DNA from: Acidobacteriota bacterium
GTDB lineage: Bacteria; Acidobacteriota; Terriglobia; Terriglobales; Acidobacteriaceae
Reading direction: 5' to 3'
NCBI GenBank assembly: GCA_003225175.1
Contig: QIBA01000057.1
Coordinates: 124,001-188,000 of the forward strand
DNA: 64,000 nucleotides
The notes under the pieces are model-generated. The model searched no databases, was not told the origin of the DNA, and saw nothing but the letters and a program-made list of their open reading frames with translations. Below, one piece after another: positions 26,257 to 34,209 of this stretch (within the stretch, counting starts at the first letter, position 1; each line of letters opens with the position of its first letter). Position numbers and translations under genes: made by a program.

Positions 26257-26577
26257 CTATTCTTGCTGGTTGTCGAAGATATTCAGCCGAATCGCAGGTT
26301 CTGGAAGGGGCTTCTTGAGGCGCAGCTGCGGATGCATTGCTTCAGTAATAAACATCGCAAAGAAGACGACCATAAATGCGACGGCTATCACTTCGAAGAT
26401 GTGTCCTTGGCGACCCAGCCCAAAGAGTAACGTCATCAACACAGCAAACGGCGTCGAACGCGGAGCCTTCGCTTCCAGCCTCGCTCGGCAGTGAGGGCAG
26501 ACAAACTCCGCCCACGCCTGCAGATTGAACATGCTCGGCGTAACGATTTTCTGGTTGCAGCTGGGGCAGATGGACAT
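26257..26577 (-). CDS. Small zinc-ribbon membrane protein
   Basis: 106 residues from the ATG at 26577 (MSICPSCNQKIVTPS); the frame is open to a TTG at 26613, and neither start has a clear ribosome site. Two CxxC pairs (CPSC near residue 4 and CPHC near residue 27) form a zinc ribbon of the kind found at the N-terminus of bacterial stress or secretion-associated membrane proteins. Two hydrophobic stretches follow (~44-57 and ~61-82) and a polar tail. Function unknown. Convergent with the selenoprotein gene, 46 bases apart. Confidence 0.7.
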   Translation of the reverse strand: MSICPSCNQKIVTPSMFNLQAWAEFVCPHCRARLEAKAPRSTPFAVLMTLLFGLGRQGHIFEVIAVAFMVVFFAMFITEAMHPQLRLKKPLPEPAIRLNIFDNQQE

Positions 26578-27229
26578 CGAGGCGATTGTGAAACCGGAGT
26601 TGATGCGTGTCAACGTGACGAAAGACGCTAGCGCTAGAAGGTATGGGCAGCATTTTTATTGCAGGCGCGTTGACCGATTGCCTCGATAGACAGTACACCG
26701 TTACACAGCGAAGAGCGAAGGTGTTTCAGGCCCGCCTCCCTTGCGCGCTATATTGCTTAGGACTTCATCGCGTGGCGTAGTTCAAAAAATGCTCTCAGTT
26801 CCACAATACTGATTCTTGGCGCAAGCCTTCTGCTCCGAACAACCAATTAACGGCGCGGGGGCCGGAACCAGGCTGGCTTTGTAGCGCTCTAAGGACAGCA
26901 CTCGCCGGTGCACGGTGCGATTCCTAGATAATCTCGGTCTTCCTGAGCCATGTCTCTACCATGAGTGATCCGGAATACCAGCATCATTCTTTCCACCGTG
27001 GCCGGGGAGTGCTTCTCGGGCGGCTGAATGTTTCCGCATTTTTCAGCAAATTTTGGTTCGGCGGTCACAGGGTCACCTCACGCAAGTTCTTGCTTTTCGT
27101 CGGATTTTCAAGCTTGGATGACCGGGCAAAACGGGGAGGTTGGATTGGCTATCCGCCAGAAGAGAGTTGACCAGCATACCGCTCAGCACTGGTGTTCCGA
27201 AGTTTATTCGATCTGCTTTAGGTGCTAGC
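26578..27229. other. Intergenic region with a REP-like half element
   Basis: About 650 bases without a supported gene. Short frames near 26961-27228 lack ribosome sites and look random. At 26852-26878 the reverse complement reads CCTGGTTCCGGCCCCCGCGCC, resembling one end of the inverted-repeat elements at 3923 and 15126; a matching second end was not found. Confidence 0.4.
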
Positions 27230-28024
27230 TTAGTGACCTGCAGAGCGATGGCTCCGGCGCAGCGATTCCCAACTCCCATCAGCGGTCCAGCCACCATCGA
27301 CCGTGAGGCAGTGCCCGTTAATGAATCCGCTCTGCTTATCGTCGGCAAGAAATGCGATTGCAAGTGCGATATCATCGGGCGTCGCGAAGCGTCCCAAGGG
27401 TATGCGGCTCGTGATGTCGTCCTCTGTGTACGTGCCGCGCGCTTGATCCACAGCATCCATCTCGGTCTTCACCCAGCCTGGGCAGACGGCGTTTACGCGT
27501 ATGCCTCTCCCACCCCATTCTGCGGCAAGCGTCCGCGTCAGACCGATAAGTCCGTGCTTCGAGGCGTTGTATGCCGCCCTGTCCGAGATACCTACGAGCC
27601 CAGCTATAGAGGCTACATTGACGATCGAACCGTGACCTGCAGCCAGCATTTTATTGCCGAAGGCCTTCGAGAGAAGAAACGGCGCGACTAAGTTCACTTC
27701 CAGCACGCGACGATAGTCGTTTCCCGAAGTGGCCTCAGCCGCGGCGATAAAGCTGATGCCTGCATTGTTGATCAAAACGTCCGTTTGGCCCCAGGCGTCG
27801 TACGAACCGCGGACGAATTCATCCACAACAGACTCATCGGCAATATTTCCCGCAAAACCGATAGCCTCCCCGCCCCTTGACTGAATCGACTGGATCGTTT
27901 CGTGGGGCATGCGCAAATCATTAAGCGCAAGACAGTAGCCTCTCTCCGCCAAGGCCTCGGCGGTCCGGCGTCCGATGCCTTGCGCCGCGCCGGTAATTGC
28001 CGCTACTCGTTTCTCGAGGACCAA
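27230..28024 (-). CDS. Short-chain dehydrogenase/reductase (SDR)
   Basis: 264 residues from a TTG at 28024 that has GGAGG 4 bases upstream; the frame extends to a GTG at 28099 without a ribosome site. Classical SDR features: TGAAQGIG cofactor loop (11-18), NNAG (~86-89), catalytic Ser ~139, Tyr152 and Lys156 (YNASK), PGWVKTEM and the C-terminal SGFINGHCLTVDGGW. NAD(P)-dependent oxidation or reduction of an alcohol/ketone; resembles 3-oxoacyl-ACP reductase or sugar/sorbitol dehydrogenases, but substrate cannot be assigned. Monocistronic. Confidence 0.88.
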   Translation of the reverse strand: MVLEKRVAAITGAAQGIGRRTAEALAERGYCLALNDLRMPHETIQSIQSRGGEAIGFAGNIADESVVDEFVRGSYDAWGQTDVLINNAGISFIAAAEATSGNDYRRVLEVNLVAPFLLSKAFGNKMLAAGHGSIVNVASIAGLVGISDRAAYNASKHGLIGLTRTLAAEWGGRGIRVNAVCPGWVKTEMDAVDQARGTYTEDDITSRIPLGRFATPDDIALAIAFLADDKQSGFINGHCLTVDGGWTADGSWESLRRSHRSAGH

Positions 28025-28232
28025 TTCGCCTCCGTGTTTGAAAGGGGATATCAGAAGGGAAGCGAGTGTTCCCTTGGAGACGTGCGCTCCCAGTTTCACG
28101 CTTTATATGCCGGGGAGAATATAACAAGCCGCGGCTGATGGGAAAACGGCGAAGCTGGGAAAACAGCATCGTGCTCATCCGCCGCAAAACCCGTGCGAGT
28201 GCGCGCGGCGGTCCTGCGTATTCCTCTTCCTA

Positions 28233-29978
28233 CTATTTGCGTGAACAGGCTTTCACCGTGCTCTTTCCCCAATTGAATGTCCGGAACGGGTCGGTAGCAA
28301 TGACTCGGGTGCGGACGCCATCGATCACGGCGGGTACAGCGACGGACTTTCCTTTTTCGACAAAGACCACAATCGCGGACTCGCCGGGACTGTCATTGCT
28401 TGCGCCTACTCCTACCCCAATAATGGCGGAGTTCGTCATCAGTTCCTCGGCATGTTGCTGTTTGGCGCCGCGTGCGCGAGCGACCTCGGTTTCCGAAATA
28501 GGTGAGAGCGCTGCGGCCTGCTTTGCCTGAGGGTGTAATGCGTTGAACTCTCCGTTTTCCACGATCCTCGTGCGGACTCCATCTACCTGTGCCGGAATGG
28601 GAAGACTTGCCAAGCCACGGAGGGTGACTACTACGGCCGACTCGTCAGGATTGTCGGCACTACGCCCGACTTCGACAGTGTCCACAGCCGAGTCCTGCAT
28701 GAGTTCGTACATGCGGTGATTGCGCGCAAGCGTGGCGCGCGAAATCTCGCTCTGAGGTAGCCCTCGTTTTTCCTGAGGACCAGGACTTCCGGGTTGCAGC
28801 TGCAATCCCGCGGGGCATGCGACCGGATGGTCGGAGCCGCCGACTACCTGCGGAGTTACTCCATTCGAGTCTTTCAGCGCGTTGTAAACATCTTGGATCG
28901 GATTTCCTACTGTGCCGGTATTGCTGCCGGCATAGAGCAGTGCCACCGGACGCGAATTCGACGAGTCGACGATAAGCGACCCTGAGTCTCCGCTGTTGCT
29001 GAAATTCGCGCCTGCGATTGCGACCTGATTGTTATAGGTAACGTCAAAATTCGTGCCACCCTGGCATGAAGTGGAGTAAGTCACGCGAATTAGCGCATTC
29101 GTCGCCGTCACCGTAGAGCAGGTGAGCCCAGAGGCGTCACCACTCTTAGCTACTGCTTGGTTTATCGCCGGAAGGCCCGTAATTGCTGATGGCTGGGCCG
29201 GTTGTCCCGGCGCGGCGAGATCGAGGATAGTTCCACTGGTATCCACCTGGCCGGTCACGATCTGAGCAATGGCCGCGTCAACATTGCTCGTCTTGAGTGC
29301 GGCTGCCTGAGACATATTGGCCACTGTACGGATCCCTGCAGTTCCGCAATTGCTGTCTGCGAGCCCCGGCTGCGAAATTGGATCTCCAACCGCCCCTTGG
29401 TCCGATTTATTGAGAACGTGATTATTGCTGAGGACGTAGAGCGTCCCAGCGCGAGAGACCAGCGAACCAAGAGTCCCTGAGCAACAAAAAAGCTGATTAC
29501 CGCTTCTCGTCGTATCCGTTGAATTTCCTCCGCTCGTGCCCAATTTGATCGGGCCACTCTGCGGGTCCTGGTTGTCGTGATGAACGCGTATGTTGGCCGT
29601 GGCGGTTCCAGACTTGGTCGAGTCTGCTGTCGAGACGGCCGTAATCGTGACGCTCGATGGATTCGGAGCAACTGCTGGAGCAGTGTATAGTCCCGACGAA
29701 CTGATCGTTCCCGCTGTCGAGTTTCCACCCTGCACTCCACCCGCGCTCCAGGTGACGCTGATATTCGATGTTCCCGTCACAGTCGCCGTGTAGAGCTGTG
29801 TTCCGCCTGGATCGATAGTGGCAGAAGCTGGCGTAACCGTCACGGTGATGTTCTGGGTCATTCCTCCACTAGGTGACAGGGAACTTGATCCTCCTCCGCC
29901 ACCACAGGAAATGAATACGGTGCCAATCGACAGCAACAGCAGGGCCCTAATCCAGGCCGCGATACTTCTCAACATCAT
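28233..29978 (-). CDS. Lipoprotein with Ig-like domain, trypsin-fold protease and duplicated C-terminal domain
   Basis: 581 residues from the ATG at 29978 (GGAGAAG upstream). A lipoprotein signal ends VFISC (Cys25) before a Gly-rich linker. A bacterial Ig-like domain follows (~42-130, VTVTPASATIDPGGTQLYTA). A trypsin-like domain (~145-380) shows His187 (SNNHVLN), Asp234 (NVDAAIA) and Ser332 (GDSGS). Two copies of a ~60-residue module then occur (~422-482 and ~508-565), each running from ELMxxSAxxxVxVG through SAxVVxxxxG to VDGVRTR or IDGVRTR. It is probably surface or periplasm anchored. Substrate unknown; the protease resembles Nal1-like trypsin-fold proteins. Confidence 0.82.
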   Translation of the reverse strand: MMLRSIAAWIRALLLLSIGTVFISCGGGGGSSSLSPSGGMTQNITVTVTPASATIDPGGTQLYTATVTGTSNISVTWSAGGVQGGNSTAGTISSSGLYTAPAVAPNPSSVTITAVSTADSTKSGTATANIRVHHDNQDPQSGPIKLGTSGGNSTDTTRSGNQLFCCSGTLGSLVSRAGTLYVLSNNHVLNKSDQGAVGDPISQPGLADSNCGTAGIRTVANMSQAAALKTSNVDAAIAQIVTGQVDTSGTILDLAAPGQPAQPSAITGLPAINQAVAKSGDASGLTCSTVTATNALIRVTYSTSCQGGTNFDVTYNNQVAIAGANFSNSGDSGSLIVDSSNSRPVALLYAGSNTGTVGNPIQDVYNALKDSNGVTPQVVGGSDHPVACPAGLQLQPGSPGPQEKRGLPQSEISRATLARNHRMYELMQDSAVDTVEVGRSADNPDESAVVVTLRGLASLPIPAQVDGVRTRIVENGEFNALHPQAKQAAALSPISETEVARARGAKQQHAEELMTNSAIIGVGVGASNDSPGESAIVVFVEKGKSVAVPAVIDGVRTRVIATDPFRTFNWGKSTVKACSRK

Positions 29979-30097
29979 CCAGCTTCTCCGAAGATACCGT
30001 TGCTTTGATTCAGGAACTCGGAAAAAGGATACCAAGCGCGGCAAAGCAAGTGGGATCTTTGATCCCCGCTGAAAACAATAGAAGCGGGGGCGGTTTC

Positions 30098-30131
30098 GCC
30101 CGGCGACTCTCATGCAGCACGAACGCCGGGC
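30098..30131. repeat. Inverted repeat after tamB-like gene
   Basis: GCCCGGCG (30098-30105) and CGCCGGGC (30124-30131) could form an 8-bp stem with an 18-base loop, 36 bases beyond the TamB stop. There is no T-tract on the minus strand, so its role as terminator is uncertain. Confidence 0.4.
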
Positions 30132-30166
30132 AAGGGCGCGCCGCGCTTCATTTTTTTGTGTCAGGA

Positions 30167-33100
30167 TTACCAGCTCTTGTGAATCTTCGTGTCGAAGCCG
30201 AAGCCGCCGTTTTGGTCGCGCGTGCCGCTGAAGGAGACGCGGGGGCTCACTTGATACTCGAGTTTTATCGTCGTGTTCTGCGTCTGGGTCACGTCGGTCG
30301 CGAATGTTACAAACAGATTGCCGGTGACGCGCTGTTGAATTGCGACGCGCGCTCCGGGATTCTGCTGGTTGTTTCCCAATTCAGGATCGATGGAGAGCTG
30401 CGAGATTCCGGCTACTTTCTCCAGCCTGCTCGTTACTTGACTGCTCACCTGCGAGGCCACAAGCGACTCTGCGCCCATGCTGCCGGGCTGCGATCCACTT
30501 ACATCCTGAGCTTCCGTTGTTTTTCCTCTCACGATGAGATTGATGATGTCCGAAGGCGGCAGTGATGGCACTGAGGTGTACGAAGTGTGCAGACGATCCG
30601 CTGGACCATCAAAGCGCATCATGATGTTGTATTCCTGGATGGTCGTGCTTACCGCGGCATTCACCACCGGACGAGTCTGGTAGGGATTCACAAAATCGAT
30701 CGTTCCGCTTTCGAGAATGTAGCGGTTGTTCTGGAAGATCAGGTCGCCGCCTGAGAGATTCACTCGGCCCAGAATCACAGGATCCGCGGCTGTGCCACGA
30801 ACTTGAAGATTGGCGGTGCCATCCAGACTCAAGGTGCGGCTCGTGAGATTAATCCCGTTGGTCGCGGCGACGCTGAGATCCAGCTTTACATTATCGGCAA
30901 AGCCTTGCGAGGGAGCGGGAACAGTGTCGCCCGAGAATTGTCCAATGAAGTCCATGAGGTCAAAATCGGGAGCGAAGGAGAGTTGATTGATACGAACCTG
31001 TCCGGTCAGTAGCGCAGAATTCAAATTGCCGGTGAGCGCAAGGTTCGTTCCCAAGCCAGTCCGTACGCCATCTGGATACAACAGGCGAATGCCGCGTCCA
31101 GCGAGTGCCAGATTGAAATTCAAAGCCGGACGATAGACTACGCCACCGCTTGCCGTAACCTCTCCTCCGCCTACTGTTCCTTTGAAACTGGTGATGTTCA
31201 GACGATCTTTCGTCAAGGTGAGCACGCCGTTCCCATTTTGCAATCCTAAGGGAAGATCGCCGCTGGCCAATCCGGCATTCATAACCTGAATTTGTCCCTG
31301 AACGTCAGGGTTCGCGCGGTTCCCGTATGAGTTAATGTTTAGCTTCAACTGTCCCGAAGTGACGTAATCTGGATCGAAGAGCTCGATCAATTTGAGGTCG
31401 ATCGTCCCGAGCGCCAGCAGCGAAACCGGCGCATTGGGGTCATTCATCGGCACGCGTGCCTGAAGTGCCAGATCGGTATCGGTACCGCGCAGCTGAGCCC
31501 GCTGAAGGGAAAGGATGCCATTCATGTAATCAATATGAATCGGGCTCACCGCCGCGATTTGCACGGTGTTGGTGTAGTTTACGTTCAGCATCGGAATCTG
31601 GGCATGAGCCTCGATGCGGTTCTTGTTCTTCAGTGGTCCGCGCAGAGTAGCGTGAAGCTCTGTTTGGCCGGACAGCTTTCCAGCTTGCGCCGGAGCGTAG
31701 GCGGCTACGATGGTTTCGAGCGGAATCGCCTGAGTGTCGAGGGTTGCATCTGCATAGTAGTCGCCCGTGAGGTTTACTTTCCCGTGGCTTCGGATCGACG
31801 TATTCAGCACCTGCGAGTTCAGGTCGAAGTTGCCGACATGGTTGGCTACGTTCGCATTTAGTGCGATCCCGTTCACCGTCTGTTTGTCGATGACCAGTTT
31901 GGGAATCTGCAGTGAAGCCGTGAGTTGGGGATTCTGAACTGTTCCGTGTCCGTTGGCGATCAGGCTGAGTACTCCGGAGAGATCCATTCCGCGCTGCTTT
32001 ACGGTTTGCAATTGCGCTAGTTGGATTCCCGGCGCCTGTAGTTGCAGGTCGTACGCCTGCGTCTTTGGATAATAGATAAGGTTACCGTTTGCGGCTCCCG
32101 CAGGAATGCGAGCGGCCAGTTTCGCGTTCACGACGTCGCCCGTGCCATTGAAATTGACGTTGAGCGAATTGATTGGCTCGGCTGCTACTTGAGCGTTGGT
32201 AAGGCTTAGTGTTCCCTGACCGATAGGATTTAACTCCGTGCCGTGCACGGCGACATTTGCTGCCAGCGTTCCCTTAATGGGAGTCGTAACTCCTCCGGCC
32301 TTTGCCAGCTCGCCGACATTTAGATTATTGGCGTTGAGCCCGACCTGAATAGGACTAGTATTCGAGAATGCCCAATTATGAAGACCTGCGCTGAGATTGA
32401 AGGTAATACGGCCGCGATCTGCGGGATCGAGCTCTCCGTTTGTCAAACTCGCCAGGCCGGGACTGGCGTCGACGTTCGTGCGCACAACCTTCCACTGCGT
32501 CCCATGGACCGTCAGATTGTCGGCATTCAACGCTCCATTCAAGTGCGGAGCAGTCATCGATCCACGGACAGTTCCGTTGAAGCTGGCGGTGCCTCCGAGG
32601 CCGAATGGTTGCGAGCCTGGAGCACGGAATTTATCGGCGATGTTTTCGAGTTCGTGCAGATCGTTTGATTGCAGGCGAACCTGCAACGCCGAGCGATCGC
32701 TCACGGTTCCGTTTAGATTCAGCGAGGTCTGCGGGAGACGAATGTAGCTATCTGCCAGGGCGATCGATTTGGTTGCATTGGCGTAACTGGCGTGGATCAC
32801 GCCGTTGAGTGGCACTGGAGCTGCACTTCCGCCCGTTGATGCGATGGCGGCCTTTACGGTCGCGTTGGTTTTCGCAACCAGATTGTCGAACGTGCGTCCC
32901 CAGGTGGCATCAGCGTCAGCGTTCACGCGACCCGTTAGTGCGACCTGCTTCAGGGCGGGTGAATTCATCATCGCCTTCAGATCAGCAACGTTGACTCCAC
33001 GAAGATCCGCCACGAGATGAGACTGCGACTTGCCAACGAGGTCGTGGATCTTCAGATTGCCGATCAGCTCGCCACCTAGAAGGCCCGCGTGCATGTTCTT

Positions 33101-34192
33101 TACTTCGAGATTCCCCTGCCGCACGGTATAGCGCGCTCCGATGTCGCGGATGTTCGCGCGTAAGGACGGGGCGACTACTTGAAGTTCGCGGCTGCTCAGT
33201 CCGCCATCGACGACGATGAGCGCGAGCATCGGAGTATCCGGCTTGGCTTGATATTCCAACGAGCCATCAGCCTGCAGCAGTCCGATCGGCAGCGAAGCGT
33301 TCTTCAATGTCTTCCGAATTTGCCCTGCATCGAGCAGTGCCTGATACGTGGCATTCACATGGGGGTGTACAAAGTCGGTGAGCGTCGCATTAAGAATAAA
33401 GTGCGAGTTGCCGCTATGCAGCGTGGCATTCGTTAACTTGAATTGCTGCGGAGTTACGTCGAACTGTGCGGCCAAGTCGTGCGGTATCGGATTGAAGTTC
33501 TCGAGGTTGAGGTGTCCATCTTTGTAACTCAGCGTGCCTGAGTACTTCTTCTGCGAAGGATCGAACGCCGACTGAAAGTTCAGGTCGTGCAGGTCGGCGC
33601 TCATCGCACTCTTGCGGTTGTTGTAGTAGATCTCGCCGTTGTCGAGTAGGGCATGGCGCACGCCTAGATCGAAGATGCTGGTATTGTTCTTTTGCCCGCT
33701 GCTCTTCGTCTGCGGCAGATTATCGGTGCCATGCGCATCTACGAACAGTCGGACCACGGGATGGTTGACGGTCACGTCGTCCATGTACCACGTCTTGCTG
33801 ACAAGGGAGACCACCCGGATTCCCGCGTGAAGATGATCTACGGTCAGCAGAGGCGGAGTCGGGTAAGGATTCGCTCCGTTAATTACGACTCCATAAAGAT
33901 CCAGGCTGGGTGAGATTCCGTTGAAGTGCAGCGCGTAATCGCGTACTCGGACCTGGGAACCCAGAGCAGCCGTGATCTTCTCTTGCGCCGTTCGCAGTAC
34001 GTACTGATGGACTCCACGGCTGTGAAACAGTACGTACACCGTGAGCACGGCAAGGATGATGAGAAACAGCAGAATGCCTAGGGTCCAGGCAGCAACTCTC
34101 TTCCAGCGTCTGCGAGGCGCAGGCTGCGCAACCAGGCGTGGCTTCTCGGGCGGCTCGTGGTAATAAGGAGGTAGATTTGGCGCTGCGCTCAA
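30167..34192 (-). CDS. tamB: TamB-like translocation and assembly module protein
   Basis: 1341 residues. A short cytoplasmic N-terminus and one membrane anchor (~34-55, AAWTLGILLFLIILAVLTVYVLF) are followed by a very long beta-helical AsmA/TamB-type region with repeating patterns (LNGTVSDRSALQVRLQSNDL, ALTGNLNSALLTGQVRI). The conserved C-terminal TamB domain starts near 1000 (LDGTANLQVRGTAADPVILGRVNLSGGDLIF). It should span the periplasm and work with its Omp85 partner in outer-membrane protein or phospholipid transport. It starts 17 bases after the TamA/BamA-like gene, a conserved gene order. C-terminal KSW rather than a terminal Phe. Confidence 0.9.
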   Translation of the reverse strand: MSAAPNLPPYYHEPPEKPRLVAQPAPRRRWKRVAAWTLGILLFLIILAVLTVYVLFHSRGVHQYVLRTAQEKITAALGSQVRVRDYALHFNGISPSLDLYGVVINGANPYPTPPLLTVDHLHAGIRVVSLVSKTWYMDDVTVNHPVVRLFVDAHGTDNLPQTKSSGQKNNTSIFDLGVRHALLDNGEIYYNNRKSAMSADLHDLNFQSAFDPSQKKYSGTLSYKDGHLNLENFNPIPHDLAAQFDVTPQQFKLTNATLHSGNSHFILNATLTDFVHPHVNATYQALLDAGQIRKTLKNASLPIGLLQADGSLEYQAKPDTPMLALIVVDGGLSSRELQVVAPSLRANIRDIGARYTVRQGNLEVKNMHAGLLGGELIGNLKIHDLVGKSQSHLVADLRGVNVADLKAMMNSPALKQVALTGRVNADADATWGRTFDNLVAKTNATVKAAIASTGGSAAPVPLNGVIHASYANATKSIALADSYIRLPQTSLNLNGTVSDRSALQVRLQSNDLHELENIADKFRAPGSQPFGLGGTASFNGTVRGSMTAPHLNGALNADNLTVHGTQWKVVRTNVDASPGLASLTNGELDPADRGRITFNLSAGLHNWAFSNTSPIQVGLNANNLNVGELAKAGGVTTPIKGTLAANVAVHGTELNPIGQGTLSLTNAQVAAEPINSLNVNFNGTGDVVNAKLAARIPAGAANGNLIYYPKTQAYDLQLQAPGIQLAQLQTVKQRGMDLSGVLSLIANGHGTVQNPQLTASLQIPKLVIDKQTVNGIALNANVANHVGNFDLNSQVLNTSIRSHGKVNLTGDYYADATLDTQAIPLETIVAAYAPAQAGKLSGQTELHATLRGPLKNKNRIEAHAQIPMLNVNYTNTVQIAAVSPIHIDYMNGILSLQRAQLRGTDTDLALQARVPMNDPNAPVSLLALGTIDLKLIELFDPDYVTSGQLKLNINSYGNRANPDVQGQIQVMNAGLASGDLPLGLQNGNGVLTLTKDRLNITSFKGTVGGGEVTASGGVVYRPALNFNLALAGRGIRLLYPDGVRTGLGTNLALTGNLNSALLTGQVRINQLSFAPDFDLMDFIGQFSGDTVPAPSQGFADNVKLDLSVAATNGINLTSRTLSLDGTANLQVRGTAADPVILGRVNLSGGDLIFQNNRYILESGTIDFVNPYQTRPVVNAAVSTTIQEYNIMMRFDGPADRLHTSYTSVPSLPPSDIINLIVRGKTTEAQDVSGSQPGSMGAESLVASQVSSQVTSRLEKVAGISQLSIDPELGNNQQNPGARVAIQQRVTGNLFVTFATDVTQTQNTTIKLEYQVSPRVSFSGTRDQNGGFGFDTKIHKSW

Positions 34193-34209
34193 GGGGCCCT
34201 AAACTCCGC

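Noticed and set aside
26961-27228. Short plus-strand frames upstream of the SDR stop
   Set aside because: No ribosome site, partly antisense to the SDR 3' end, no recognisable sequence.
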